Numbered from the stretch's first letter, positions 8,089 to 16,795 are shown. The stretch is 64,000 bases of DNA from Bacterioplanes sp965233665 (GCA_965233665.1 CBDDTG010000027.1:62001-126000), one strand, 5' to 3'. Numbers and translations: made by a program. Notes: a model not told the origin generated them from the letters alone.

Positions 8089-8367
8089 TTATTTTTCTTT
8101 GTTTTCAGGAACATAGCCCTCGACTTGATCAACCTCCTCATTAGCGAAGAATTTGCGCCGCTGTTCGGTCAAATATTTACGTGCTTCTGGGTCCATCATA
8201 TTGAGGTGCTTTTCATTGATTAAGCGCGTCTGGTGGGTGGTCCACTCATCCCAGGCTTGTTGAGATATTTGCTGATAAATTTCCTCTCCTGCTGGCCCTG
8301 GAATGGGCGGCTGCGCCAGCCCCGGCAGTTCCTGTTGGTACTTGTTGCAGAAAACCGTGCGACTCAT
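8089..8367 (-). CDS. yggX: Probable Fe(2+)-trafficking protein YggX
   Basis: A 92 aa protein with the YggX family signature: MSRTVFCNKYQQELPGL (the conserved Cys at residue 7), then GEEIYQQISQQAWDEW, then LINEKHLNMMDPEARKYL and a C-terminal VEGYVP. In enteric bacteria YggX protects iron-sulfur enzymes from oxidation and is thought to handle ferrous iron. The start codon overlaps the mutY stop (ATGA) and GAGGAG lies upstream. The mutY-yggX operon is widely conserved; MutY carries a 4Fe-4S cluster, which makes the pairing functionally sensible. Confidence 0.95.
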   Translation of the reverse strand: MSRTVFCNKYQQELPGLAQPPIPGPAGEEIYQQISQQAWDEWTTHQTRLINEKHLNMMDPEARKYLTEQRRKFFANEEVDQVEGYVPENKEK

Positions 8368-9404
8368 AACTGGCTCCTCAAGAGTTTCTTCACCGGAGCG
8401 GCCAGCCCCAGCTGTGATGGTTGCTTTGGATTGTACCAATGCCCTTCACCTTGCTGCACTGTGTGTGCGCCACCTGGCAAGCGCACGTGCAACGGCTGAA
8501 TGTGCAGATGATAGTGGCTAAAGGTGTGACGAAAGGGCGTTAGCCATTGTGTTTGCTCGGGCTCACTGCCCAGGTGTTGGCGCAGCCACGCCAGAGCATC
8601 TTGCTCATTGGCCACTTCCGGAAAACTCCACAGTCCGCCCCATAAACCCTGTTGAGGCCGCTGATACAGCCAGCGCTCACCGGCTGAGTTTTCAATCATC
8701 AGCATGATGGTGTGCTTTTCCGGCTTCTCTTTTTTAGGTTTTGGGTTGGGGAACTGAGTAGGGGTGCCACCGGCATAGCCTGCACACTGGGGCTGCAGCG
8801 GACAGATGCCACAGGCGGGTTTACTGCGCGTACACAGTGTCGCACCTAGGTCCATCATCCCTTGTGTGTACTCGCGAAAGCTGTGCTCGGGAGCGAGTGA
8901 CTCGGCCAGCTGCCACAGCTGTTTGTTGATGGCGGTTTGCCCGGGCCAGCCTTCTATGGCGTAAAAACGGGTTAAAACACGTTTGACGTTGCCATCCATA
9001 ATCGCGGCTCGCATGCCCATGCTGATGGAGGCAATCGCAGCAGCTGTGGAGCGACCAATGCCCGGCAGTTGCTCCAGTGCATCTAGGTCTTCGGGAAAGT
9101 GGCCGTCGTATTGGTTAACTACCGCCTTCGCGCAGGCATGCAGGTTGCGACCGCGAGCGTAATAGCCCAGCCCAGTCCACAGGTGTAACACCTCGTCCTG
9201 TTCTGCTTTGGCTAGGGCAAACACATCCGGAAAGCGCTGCATAAAGCGCTCGTAGTAGGCAATGACGGTACTGACTTGGGTTTGTTGCAGCATGATCTCT
9301 GACACCCAGACCCGATAGGGCGTGATGTCTTGCTGCCAGGGCAAGTGCTTGCGCCCATGCTGGTGATACCAGCCGAGCACTGTATCGCTAAAAGAAAAAG
9401 TCAC
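8364..9404 (-). CDS. mutY: A/G-specific adenine DNA glycosylase MutY
   Basis: Base-excision repair enzyme that removes adenine mispaired with 8-oxoguanine. The 346 aa protein has the catalytic Glu in SEIMLQQTQV, the helix-hairpin-helix LPGIGRSTAAAI followed by the conserved Asp in MDGNVKR, and an iron-sulfur cluster ligand set C-x6-C-x2-C-x5-C (CTRSKPACGICPLQPQC). A C-terminal NUDIX-like domain for 8-oxoG recognition follows (WLYQRPQQGLWGGLWSFPE). It is translationally coupled to yggX. A possible -10 box TATACT lies at 9443-9448 on the minus strand. Confidence 0.97.
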   Translation of the reverse strand: MTFSFSDTVLGWYHQHGRKHLPWQQDITPYRVWVSEIMLQQTQVSTVIAYYERFMQRFPDVFALAKAEQDEVLHLWTGLGYYARGRNLHACAKAVVNQYDGHFPEDLDALEQLPGIGRSTAAAIASISMGMRAAIMDGNVKRVLTRFYAIEGWPGQTAINKQLWQLAESLAPEHSFREYTQGMMDLGATLCTRSKPACGICPLQPQCAGYAGGTPTQFPNPKPKKEKPEKHTIMLMIENSAGERWLYQRPQQGLWGGLWSFPEVANEQDALAWLRQHLGSEPEQTQWLTPFRHTFSHYHLHIQPLHVRLPGGAHTVQQGEGHWYNPKQPSQLGLAAPVKKLLRSQL

Positions 9405-9417
9405 GTTGCTGTGGTGC

Positions 9418-9499
9418 TTCAGAGGTGATGAATCTGGCGCGCAGTATAAGCACAGCCGCGCCTAGAAAAAACGCTATAAATCGCAAGGGCACCTCTGAA
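9418..9499. repeat. 10-bp inverted repeat flanking the mutY promoter region
   Basis: TTCAGAGGTG (9418-9427) is exactly inverted as CACCTCTGAA (9490-9499), 62 bases apart. The intervening DNA holds the probable mutY -10 element. It could be a small mobile remnant (MITE-like) or an operator; nothing decides between them. The wider gap 9405-9672 shows no credible gene. Confidence 0.45.
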
Positions 9500-9672
9500 T
9501 AATTCTGCACAGCTCTATGCGAGTGCAGCAGGCTTTCAGAACATGGCGGGAAATGGCCCGCCCTTTTCACCATGGTCAACAACGTTATGGTGACTGCTGC
9601 CTGCACCCTAGGGGGACCATCAGAGAACTCCGTCTTTGTGATCTGAAGTCCTCTGACGATCCAGAGCCGGTA

Positions 9673-12078
9673 TCAGATATGGTAAGCGCTGCTGCGGTGC
9701 TCGCGAGTTTCCTGCATAAACTGATGCAGCTGACCGAGTGATAACGGCCGGCTGAACAAATAGCCCTGGCCTTCGTCGCAGTTATTGCTGCGCAGAAAAT
9801 CCAGTTGCGCCTGGGTTTCAACTCCCTCCGCGACCACATCCAAACTGAGTTTGTGCGCCATAGCAATCACGGCTGCGGTAATGGCCATGTCGTTGGGGTC
9901 GTCGGGAATGTCCATGACAAATGAGCGGTCGACCTTCAATACATCTATGGGGAAGCGTTTGATGTAGGCCAGTGATGAATAGCCGGTACCAAAATCATCG
10001 ATGGCAATGGATACGCCGGTTTTTTTGATTTCCTGCATGGTGCCAATGGCGGCTTCGACGTCGTCCATCAAGGTGCTTTCGGTGATTTCTAGCTCCAAGC
10101 ATGCCGGCGGTATCTGGGTGGCTTGCAGCACATTGCCAATGTGCTCAACCAGTTTGGGGTCGGCAAACTGCTTGGCTGATAGGTTCACCGCCACTTTGGC
10201 GGTGGCTGGCAATATGTTGTCACGAATCAGTGAGCTTACTTGGCGACAACTTTGCTCTAATACCCAGGCGCCGATTTCAAGAATTTGCCCGGTTTCTTCT
10301 GCCACTGGGATAAAGCGTCCAGGTGTGATGATGCCTTTTTCCGGATGATCCCAGCGAATCAGAGTCTCTACGCCAGTCACAGAGTAGTCGAGCATGCTGA
10401 CTTTGGGCTGGAACAGCAGTGTAAACTGCTGGCGCTCGATGGCTTCTTTGATTTCTTTCTCTAGCGCCAGGTGCTCCAAGATATTGTGATTCATGTCTTC
10501 AGAGAAAAACTGGAAGTTATTGCGCCCCATTTCTTTGGCGCGATACATGGCCAAATCGGCGTTCTTCATCAGTGTATTGGCATCGGTTGAGTCTTCTGGT
10601 GTCATGGTGATGCCAATGCTGACCGTGGTGATGATGTCCTGACCTTTGATTCGAATCGGGCGAGCCAGCGCTTGCAGCAGTTTTTCCGCGACAACCAAAA
10701 CGTCTGAAGTATGGTGAATGTCGGTGAGCAAAATGGTGAACTCATCACCACCAATGCGTGAGACAGTGTCGTTTTCACGCACGGTAGCTGTCAGCCGACT
10801 GGCGACTTCTTTGAGCAAAATATCGCCGGCATCGTGGCCTAAGGTATCGTTGATGCGTTTGAACTGATCCATGTCGAGAAACATCAGCGCCATGGAGTTG
10901 CCAGAGCGCAGCACACTTTTAACCGATTTCTCCAACCGATTCTTAAACAAGCGGCGGTTAGCCAAGCCGGTCAGAGGGTCGTAAAAGGCCAGGTTTTCCA
11001 TTTGAATCTGAGCGGCTTTAAGCTCGGAAATATCCGAGATAGCGCCTAAGAAGCCCAAAAGTTCACCGGAGCTGTTGTGCAATGGACTGGCTAGTAGATG
11101 AATCCAGGTATGACTGCCGTCGCGGCGACTTAAGCGCAGCTCTTGGGCGATGCTTTCTTGCTCGCAAATCAGTCGGTTCCAGCGTTGTTTTAGCAGTGGC
11201 AAGTCTTTGGGATGAATGCGCTCAAACCAGTTTTGTAGGCTGAGATCCTGCTCAGACACCATGTGAATATCGCACCAGCGCTGGTTCACATAGGTAAGCT
11301 GTTGGTCGGGGTCAATCTGGAAAATACCCACCGGAGACAGAGCCGTGAGTTTACGGAAGCGCTCTTCACTGGTTTTAAGTGACTGGTTTTCGGCCTCAAT
11401 GGTGCGCAGCAGGCCATTGAATAGATCGACCAGGTCGCCCAGTTCATCGGCGTTGGTCTTTTGTGCACGAATGGAATAATCCTTGCGGCTGACGATATTG
11501 CTGAGAGTATTACTCAGCTCACGCATCGGCCTGAGCACCACTTCTTGCAAGCGGTTGGCCAGCAGCATGGCGAGAACCACAGTAATGGCCAAGATAATGA
11601 TAGAAAACGTAACAAACTGGTTGAATCTTGCCAGTAGTGCACCGCGGCTACTTTCTAGATACAAGGTGCCAATGGGCTTTTCATCCAGACGAATGGGGAA
11701 CAGCTGCGAGAAAAACTGGTCGCGATTGACCTGCAGCGCTTGCAAGCTCATCGGGCAGTTCAGGCCCTTTTGATTCTCGTAATGCGCCAGCAAGCGCTGC
11801 TCAATATCAAAAATGCAACCGCGGACAACGTTTGGGTCTGCTTTTAGGGTATTGAGGTTGTTTTGCAGCACCTGAATATCAGCAAAGGTCAGTGCTGCGG
11901 TGGCGCGATTCGCAATCACTTCGCCTAAAATCGTGAGCTTGTTTTGATTGTCCTGACGAGTGAGGTAATACTCCAGCGACATAAACGCGAGGTTGGCCAG
12001 CAGCAATGTCAGGCCTGTTGTCACCAATGAAATAAAGATCAGTTTGCGGCGCAGCGACTGATGACGGAATGGATGCAT
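9673..12078 (-). CDS. PAS-GGDEF-EAL cyclic-di-GMP enzyme with periplasmic sensor (YfiN-like front end)
   Basis: An 801 aa inner-membrane protein: TM1 (about 13-35), a periplasmic domain of about 110 aa, TM2 (about 155-175), HAMP (about 175-230), PAS/PAC (about 240-360, ending FLGAISDISELK), GGDEF and EAL. RIGGDEF is intact, and a REND sequence exactly five residues before it gives the RxxD inhibitory I-site. The EAL domain has ETL in place of EAL but keeps the Glu; NLSAKQF, EITES, DDFGTGYSS, the VLKVD lysine and EGVET are present. The TM-periplasmic-TM-HAMP layout is that of YfiN/TpbB. ATG 12078 overlaps the upstream YfiR-like stop (TGATG) with GAGGAG upstream, which marks the pair as one signalling unit. 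Confidence 0.92.
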   Translation of the reverse strand: MHPFRHQSLRRKLIFISLVTTGLTLLLANLAFMSLEYYLTRQDNQNKLTILGEVIANRATAALTFADIQVLQNNLNTLKADPNVVRGCIFDIEQRLLAHYENQKGLNCPMSLQALQVNRDQFFSQLFPIRLDEKPIGTLYLESSRGALLARFNQFVTFSIIILAITVVLAMLLANRLQEVVLRPMRELSNTLSNIVSRKDYSIRAQKTNADELGDLVDLFNGLLRTIEAENQSLKTSEERFRKLTALSPVGIFQIDPDQQLTYVNQRWCDIHMVSEQDLSLQNWFERIHPKDLPLLKQRWNRLICEQESIAQELRLSRRDGSHTWIHLLASPLHNSSGELLGFLGAISDISELKAAQIQMENLAFYDPLTGLANRRLFKNRLEKSVKSVLRSGNSMALMFLDMDQFKRINDTLGHDAGDILLKEVASRLTATVRENDTVSRIGGDEFTILLTDIHHTSDVLVVAEKLLQALARPIRIKGQDIITTVSIGITMTPEDSTDANTLMKNADLAMYRAKEMGRNNFQFFSEDMNHNILEHLALEKEIKEAIERQQFTLLFQPKVSMLDYSVTGVETLIRWDHPEKGIITPGRFIPVAEETGQILEIGAWVLEQSCRQVSSLIRDNILPATAKVAVNLSAKQFADPKLVEHIGNVLQATQIPPACLELEITESTLMDDVEAAIGTMQEIKKTGVSIAIDDFGTGYSSLAYIKRFPIDVLKVDRSFVMDIPDDPNDMAITAAVIAMAHKLSLDVVAEGVETQAQLDFLRSNNCDEGQGYLFSRPLSLGQLHQFMQETREHRSSAYHI

Positions 12079-12590
12079 CAATGCTCCTCATGCTGCATGG
12101 GGCTGGCCAACTCCAGCAGGTTGGAATGCAAGCGCAAATGACAATGCTCAGCTTGAGTAAGGTTGACGGCCAGTTTCAGCGGCGGCTGCGCACCCAGCAA
12201 TGCTAGGCTTGCACTCTGCTGTAAGCTTTCCAACTGGTCGGTAATCACCAATACGCCCTGGCACAGTGGCGGGCGTTGTCGCTGATAAGCAATCGAATCT
12301 TTATGACTGACATATACCATGTGACAGTTCTGCTCGTTCTGGCTTGACCATAAGCGCAATCGCAGTATGCCTTGATTGCTCTGCAACGAATAGACTCGCC
12401 TAAATTGCTGCAAAACCTCCTGCCCCACGATGCACACCTCTACCACGCCTTGCGGCTGACCTTGGGGCCAATTAACGAAGCGGATGAGCTGTTGCATGAT
12501 CGCCAGTCGTGGTGAATGCAAATCTGCCAAACTGCACGAACACCACAGCAAAGCACTCAGAGTCAATGTCAACGACAGTTCCCGGCTCAT
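12078..12590 (-). CDS. YfiR/HmsC-like periplasmic regulator (DUF4154)
   Basis: A 170 aa exported protein with a signal peptide (LTLTLSALLWCSCSLA) and the YfiR-family pattern: IMQQLIRFVNWP near residue 31, VEVCIVG near 51, a central CHMVYVS, LCQGVLVITD near 110, and the closing LKLAVNLTQAEHC...LRLHSNLLELA. In Pseudomonas YfiR binds the periplasmic part of the diguanylate cyclase YfiN and represses it. Cysteines at 53, 89, 110 and 150 of the precursor could form two disulfides, the feature that makes YfiR redox-responsive (inference). ATG 12590 is chosen over TTG 12596 because GAGG is correctly spaced. No yfiB lipoprotein gene is adjacent. Confidence 0.82.
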   Translation of the reverse strand: MSRELSLTLTLSALLWCSCSLADLHSPRLAIMQQLIRFVNWPQGQPQGVVEVCIVGQEVLQQFRRVYSLQSNQGILRLRLWSSQNEQNCHMVYVSHKDSIAYQRQRPPLCQGVLVITDQLESLQQSASLALLGAQPPLKLAVNLTQAEHCHLRLHSNLLELASPMQHEEH

Positions 12591-12686
12591 AGGCAACCTC
12601 GTCCCGCTGGAAACCGAGTGTTTGCCAGACTTATTAGTTAAAAGGTGATCTAAGGATAGCAGCTGAGTTTGATGCTGTTACGAAAA

Positions 12687-12711
12687 CAAAAAAGCCGGCA
12701 TAAAGGCCGGC
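12687..12711 (-). terminator. Intrinsic terminator after mlaC
   Basis: On the minus strand GCCGGC, loop CTTTAT, GCCGGC is followed by a run of T. It ends the mlaC transcript before the YfiR-like gene. Confidence 0.9.
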
Positions 12712-12738
12712 AATGAGGAAGAGACTAGGAAATAGAGA

Positions 12739-13368
12739 TCAGCGCTGGGCTTGCTGCGCAGAGGGAGCCTGTTGCTCCATTTGTGCCAGTAATTCGTCCA
12801 TAGACATGGACTGCAGTTGCTCAGAGAGCTGGCTGCGGTAGGTCTTCACCATGCTTAGGCCAGCCACAACGGCATCGTAAACTCGCCATTGGTTGTCACG
12901 AGTCTGGTACAGACGAAAATCCAGCGGAATGTTTTGGCCATTGCTCTGCACGAGTTGCCCTTTGACTAAGGCACGATCACCGCGCTGATTAAAGCGGGTC
13001 TGAGCCAGGGTGATTTGCTCACCGCTAAAGGACTTAAAGGCGCCGGCATAGGTACGAATTTGCAGGTCGCGGAACAGTTCGATAAAGCGTTCACGCTGTT
13101 GGTTATCGGCGCGGCGCCAATGCTTACCCAGAGCGCCCATGGCGATGCGTTGTTGATCGATAGCGGGAGTGATGTAGGTCATCACCAGATGGCGCACTTG
13201 CTCTTCGGTGCGGTCTTCTACCGGTAAGCGTTTCAGCTCGTCAATGATGCCTTGAGTGGCAGATTGAACGACTTGCTCGGGCGGCTGTTGTGCGCTGGCA
13301 AAATTGGCCGCCAGCAGCATGGCGGTCACCACGATAAACGAAGCCGCTGATTGCATGGCAATACGCAT
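12739..13368 (-). CDS. mlaC: MlaC-type phospholipid-binding periplasmic protein
   Basis: A 209 aa protein with a signal peptide (cleavage after ANFASA) and the MlaC/Ttg2D fold pattern: QPPEQVVQSATQGIIDELK, YITPAIDQQRIAMGALGKHW, RERFIELFRDLQIRTYAGAF, and the strand NQWRVYDAVVAGLSMVKTYR near 160-180. MlaC shuttles phospholipid between the outer-membrane MlaA complex and the MlaFEDB transporter, keeping outer-membrane asymmetry. No other mla genes are visible here, so it stands alone with its own terminator; it could be a second copy or a relocated gene. Confidence 0.85.
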   Translation of the reverse strand: MRIAMQSAASFIVVTAMLLAANFASAQQPPEQVVQSATQGIIDELKRLPVEDRTEEQVRHLVMTYITPAIDQQRIAMGALGKHWRRADNQQRERFIELFRDLQIRTYAGAFKSFSGEQITLAQTRFNQRGDRALVKGQLVQSNGQNIPLDFRLYQTRDNQWRVYDAVVAGLSMVKTYRSQLSEQLQSMSMDELLAQMEQQAPSAQQAQR

Positions 13369-13471
13369 AATCTGACCTCTGGTTGAATGAATATGCAGGG
13401 CAGTATGGACGCCTGGAAGTCATCAGAGTAGACAGCTTTACGCAAATTACCTGTTCTTTAAGTGGAACAGT

Positions 13472-13891
13472 TCAGCTTTTGTTTAGACTATTGTATTGAT
13501 AGTTATCGTCAATTAGCGCAATACCACGCCGCTTTAATGGCTCGCTCAACTCTGCAGGAACCTCGGTAAACAACAGGCTGAGTTGCTCTTCATCGGCCCA
13601 CTTTACGACGTGATGCAGCAGTTGATGCATGACGCCGCGGCGCTGTGTCACGGTGCGCACGGCGGCTTGGCTCAGCGAGACCTGCCCCTCACTTTGCTGC
13701 GCTAACAGGCAGCCAACAATGCGGTCGTTAAAACGGCCGGCAATGAGCCATTGATGCGGTTGTTGCAGCCACTGTTGCAGCTCTTCTGCGCTGAGTTTAA
13801 GGCCTTGCGGCTGGGTATCTTGGTGGATCTTGCCCAAGTCTATCCAGTCTTGCTCAGTGGGCTGGGTGATGTGCTCTAAACGTACCGGCAC
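13472..13891 (-). CDS. GNAT-fold protein resembling PanZ/PanM
   Basis: A 139 aa small GNAT protein. The sequence EQDWIDLGKIHQD, then WLIAGRFNDRIVGCLLA, then LSQAAVRTVTQRRGVMHQLL matches the pattern of E. coli PanZ (QDRIDLQKI, AARFNERLL, LRVREVTRRRGVG). PanZ binds acetyl-CoA and triggers self-cleavage of aspartate decarboxylase PanD, linking pantothenate and CoA supply. The acetyl-CoA-binding QRRGV loop is present. Against this, it is longer than PanZ and could be another GNAT acetyltransferase. It stands alone, divergent from hisB. Confidence 0.6.
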   Translation of the reverse strand: MPVRLEHITQPTEQDWIDLGKIHQDTQPQGLKLSAEELQQWLQQPHQWLIAGRFNDRIVGCLLAQQSEGQVSLSQAAVRTVTQRRGVMHQLLHHVVKWADEEQLSLLFTEVPAELSEPLKRRGIALIDDNYQYNSLNKS

Positions 13892-13955
13892 GAAGGTCTC
13901 CTGTGTTTTTGACGATGGATATGGCTGCTCGTCTACTTTCTTTGGCGCGTTGCTT

Positions 13956-13961
13956 TATAAT
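13956..13961 (+). promoter_or_regulatory. Candidate -10 box of hisBHAF
   Basis: A perfect TATAAT 38 bases before the hisB start in the short divergent gap. No good -35 is seen 16-18 bases upstream, so it may need an activator. No his leader peptide with a histidine run is visible. Confidence 0.45.
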
Positions 13962-13999
13962 GCCTTTCCTACTTTTTTGCGAGAGATCGGAGCAGTTTC

Positions 14000-14590
14000 A
14001 TGGCACGCAGCGCAACGGTTGAGCGCAACACGCTCGAAACCCAGATTCGCGTCAGCATTAATCTGGACGGTACCGGCAAGGCTCAGTTCAATACGGGGGT
14101 GCCTTTTCTGGAGCATATGCTCGATCAGATTGCCCGCCATGGCCTGATTGATCTCGATATTCATTGCGATGGTGATACCCATATTGATGACCATCATACG
14201 GTGGAAGACATCGGTATTACCTTAGGCCAGGCGTTTGCCCAGGCCATTGGTGATAAAAAAGGCATTGTGCGCTACGGCCATTCTTACGTGCCATTAGATG
14301 AGGCGCTGTCACGGGTGGTAATCGACTTCTCTGGTCGCCCTGGCCTAGACATGAAAGTGGAGTTCACTCGGGGCAATATTGGCCGCTTCGACACCCAGTT
14401 GTTCTGGGAGTTTTTCCAAGGCTTTGTGAACCACGCCAATGTCACCTTGCACATCGATAACCTCAAGGGCTTTAACGCCCACCATCAGGCGGAAACCATT
14501 TTCAAAGCCTTTGGCCGCGCTCTGCGCATGGCCGTTGAGCAGGATCCGCGCATGGCGGGGGTGACTCCCTCTACCAAAGGCTCATTGTAA
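14000..14590 (+). CDS. hisB: Imidazoleglycerol-phosphate dehydratase HisB
   Basis: Sixth step of histidine synthesis: dehydrates imidazole glycerol phosphate to imidazole acetol phosphate. The 196 aa monofunctional enzyme lacks the N-terminal phosphatase domain found in enteric HisB. The two manganese-binding repeats are seen as DDHHTVED (about 71-78) and NAHHQAE (about 160-166). First gene of a tight hisB-hisH-hisA-hisF operon. Confidence 0.97.
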   Translation: MARSATVERNTLETQIRVSINLDGTGKAQFNTGVPFLEHMLDQIARHGLIDLDIHCDGDTHIDDHHTVEDIGITLGQAFAQAIGDKKGIVRYGHSYVPLDEALSRVVIDFSGRPGLDMKVEFTRGNIGRFDTQLFWEFFQGFVNHANVTLHIDNLKGFNAHHQAETIFKAFGRALRMAVEQDPRMAGVTPSTKGSL

Positions 14591-14599
14591 GGAAGCATC

Positions 14600-15250
14600 A
14601 TGGCAGTAATGAGCAAACGATGCGCCGTGATTGATTATGGCATGGGCAATTTGCACTCCGCCCACGGAGCGCTTCAGCATGTTGCTCCCGATACCGAAGT
14701 GCTAGTCACCAGTGATCCAGAGCAAATATTGAGCGCTGATCACGTGGTGCTGCCTGGCGTGGGGGCCATTCGCGATTGCATGGCCGAGATGCGGGCGCAG
14801 GGCATCGATCAAGTCGTCGAAGAGGTGCGTCGCAGCAAACCCTTGCTGGGTATCTGTGTTGGCTTGCAGTCAATGTTACAGCGCAGCGCGGAAAATGGCG
14901 GTGTTGAGGGCATGGGACTATTTGCCGGCGAGGTAAAGTTTTTTGCTGAACAGCCAGAGGTGCAGCAACAGCAGCTGAAAGTGCCGCACATGGGCTGGAA
15001 TCAGGTGCAGCAAGAAGCGCACCCTTTGTGGCAAGGCATTGCGGATAACAGCCGCTTCTATTTTGTGCATTCCTACTATGTTGAGGCCGCTGACTCTCAG
15101 CAAGTAATGGGACGCTGCCACTATGGCGTCAGCTTCGATGCGGCGCTGGCTCAGGACAATGTGTTTGCGGTGCAGTTCCACCCAGAAAAAAGCCACAACG
15201 CCGGCCTGGCGTTGCTGAAAAATTTCCTCGCCTGGGATGGTCAGGCGTAA
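14600..15250 (+). CDS. hisH: Imidazole glycerol phosphate synthase, glutamine amidotransferase subunit HisH
   Basis: Class I glutaminase that feeds ammonia to HisF. The 216 aa protein shows DYGMGNLHS, the oxyanion strand LPGVGAIRDCM, the nucleophile Cys in LLGICVGLQSM and the His/Glu pair in FHPEKS. GGAAG lies six bases before ATG 14600. Nine bases separate it from hisB. Confidence 0.97.
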   Translation: MAVMSKRCAVIDYGMGNLHSAHGALQHVAPDTEVLVTSDPEQILSADHVVLPGVGAIRDCMAEMRAQGIDQVVEEVRRSKPLLGICVGLQSMLQRSAENGGVEGMGLFAGEVKFFAEQPEVQQQQLKVPHMGWNQVQQEAHPLWQGIADNSRFYFVHSYYVEAADSQQVMGRCHYGVSFDAALAQDNVFAVQFHPEKSHNAGLALLKNFLAWDGQA

Positions 15251-15284
15251 AGCCGCCATCAGGCTCAGTAGAGAGGTAAGCGTT

Positions 15285-16031
15285 ATGTTGGTGATTCCCG
15301 CCATTGATTTGAAAGATGGCCAGTGTGTGCGCCTGCGCCAAGGGCGTATGGAAGATTCGACCGTGTTTGGTGATCAGCCCGTTGATATGGCTAAGCGTTG
15401 GGTGGATGCTGGCTGTCGCCGTCTGCATTTGGTCGATTTAAACGGCGCGTTTGCTGGCGAGCCGGTGAATGGCGATGCGGTCACTGCCATTGCCAAGGCC
15501 TACCCTGAGTTACCGATTCAAATTGGCGGTGGCATTCGCTCGCTGGAGACCATTGAACACTACATTAAAGCCGGCGTTAGTCAGGTCATTATTGGCACCA
15601 AGGCGGTGAAAGAACCGCAGTTTGTCGCTGAGGCTTGTCGTGCTTTCCCGGGTGCGATTATTGTTGGCCTGGATGCTAAAGATGGCTTCGTCGCTACCGA
15701 TGGTTGGGCCGAAGTGTCTGAGGTAAAAGCGGTTGAGCTGGCTAAGCAGTTTAAAGACGACGGAGTGATGTCGATTGTTTACACCGACATTGCCCGTGAC
15801 GGCATGATGCAGGGCGTCAACATTGAAGCCACGGTACAGTTGGCTGAAGAAGGCGGTATTCCCGTGATCGCTTCGGGTGGCGTGACCAATATGGATGACA
15901 TTCGTCAGTTAGCCGCGGTGGCGGGTCGTGGTGTTATGGGCGCCATTACCGGCCGCGCCATTTATGAAGGCACCTTGGATGTGTTCGAGGCTCAGCAAGT
16001 GGCCGACGAGCTGTGTGGAGCAGCGGTCTGA
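15285..16031 (+). CDS. hisA: ProFAR isomerase HisA
   Basis: TIM-barrel enzyme that opens the ribose of ProFAR to give PRFAR. The 248 aa protein has the catalytic Asp in PAIDLKDGQCVRL at the first strand and the second in YTDIARDGMMQG, with the phosphate loops IGGGIRS and ASGGV. ATG 15285 with GAGAGG upstream is preferred to an upstream in-frame GTG. The stop overlaps the hisF start (TGATG). Confidence 0.97.
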   Translation: MLVIPAIDLKDGQCVRLRQGRMEDSTVFGDQPVDMAKRWVDAGCRRLHLVDLNGAFAGEPVNGDAVTAIAKAYPELPIQIGGGIRSLETIEHYIKAGVSQVIIGTKAVKEPQFVAEACRAFPGAIIVGLDAKDGFVATDGWAEVSEVKAVELAKQFKDDGVMSIVYTDIARDGMMQGVNIEATVQLAEEGGIPVIASGGVTNMDDIRQLAAVAGRGVMGAITGRAIYEGTLDVFEAQQVADELCGAAV

Positions 16032-16795
16032 TGGCGCTGGCAAAACGCATTATTCCTTGCCTCGACGTGGATCAAGGACGGGTGGTGAAAGGCGTCAACT
16101 TCGTCGGCATTCGCGATGCCGGCGACCCGGTTGAAATTGCCAAGCGCTATAACGATCAGGGTGCGGATGAAATCACCTTTCTCGATATTACCGCCAGTCA
16201 TGAAGGTCGGGAAACCACGGTACACATGGTGGAAGCCATTGCCGAGCAGGTGTTTATCCCTCTGACCGTTGGTGGCGGCATTCGTGAGCTGGCCGATATT
16301 CGCCGTATGCTCAACGCCGGTGCCGATAAAGTATCGATCAACTCGGCGGCGGTGAATAACCCTGAGCTGGTACAGCAAGCGTCGGACAAGTTCGGTGCGC
16401 AGTGCATTGTGGTGGCCATCGATGCCAAGCAAGTCGGCGAGCACAAATGGGAGATTTTCACCCATGGTGGGCGCAAGCCGACGGGGATTGATGCCGTTGA
16501 GTGGGCACAAAAAATGGCGCAGCTGGGGGCGGGTGAAATTCTGCTCACCAGCATGGATCGCGACGGCGTAAAAACCGGCTTTGATCTGGGTGTGACTCGG
16601 GCCATCAGTGATGCCGTCAGTATTCCGGTCATTGCGTCTGGCGGTGTGGGCAACCTGGATCATTTGGTCGAGGGTGTGCAGCATGGCGGCGCCGATGCGG
16701 TGCTGGCGGCGAGTATCTTTCACTTTGGTGAATACACAGTGATGCAGGCCAAAGAGCACATGGCCGCAGCGGGCATTGAAATGCGCCTAGACTAA
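16031..16795 (+). CDS. hisF: Imidazole glycerol phosphate synthase, cyclase subunit HisF
   Basis: Pairs with HisH to form imidazole glycerol phosphate and AICAR. The 254 aa TIM barrel keeps the catalytic Asp in IPCLDVDQGRVVKGV and in LTSMDRDGVKTG, plus phosphate loops VGGGIRE and ASGGVGN. It is coupled to hisA and is the last gene before a strong terminator; hisI and hisE are not here. Confidence 0.97.
   Translation: MALAKRIIPCLDVDQGRVVKGVNFVGIRDAGDPVEIAKRYNDQGADEITFLDITASHEGRETTVHMVEAIAEQVFIPLTVGGGIRELADIRRMLNAGADKVSINSAAVNNPELVQQASDKFGAQCIVVAIDAKQVGEHKWEIFTHGGRKPTGIDAVEWAQKMAQLGAGEILLTSMDRDGVKTGFDLGVTRAISDAVSIPVIASGGVGNLDHLVEGVQHGGADAVLAASIFHFGEYTVMQAKEHMAAAGIEMRLD

Noticed and set aside
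9545..9562. GGCGGG/CCCGCC hairpin between the PAS-GGDEF-EAL gene and mutY as a terminator
   Set aside because: The T-run follows only on the plus strand, where no gene ends; on the coding strand there is no T-rich tail.
15992..16759. 255-codon open frame antisense to hisF
   Set aside because: Composition artefact opposite a conserved gene; the predicted protein is rich in His and Arg with no fold signs.
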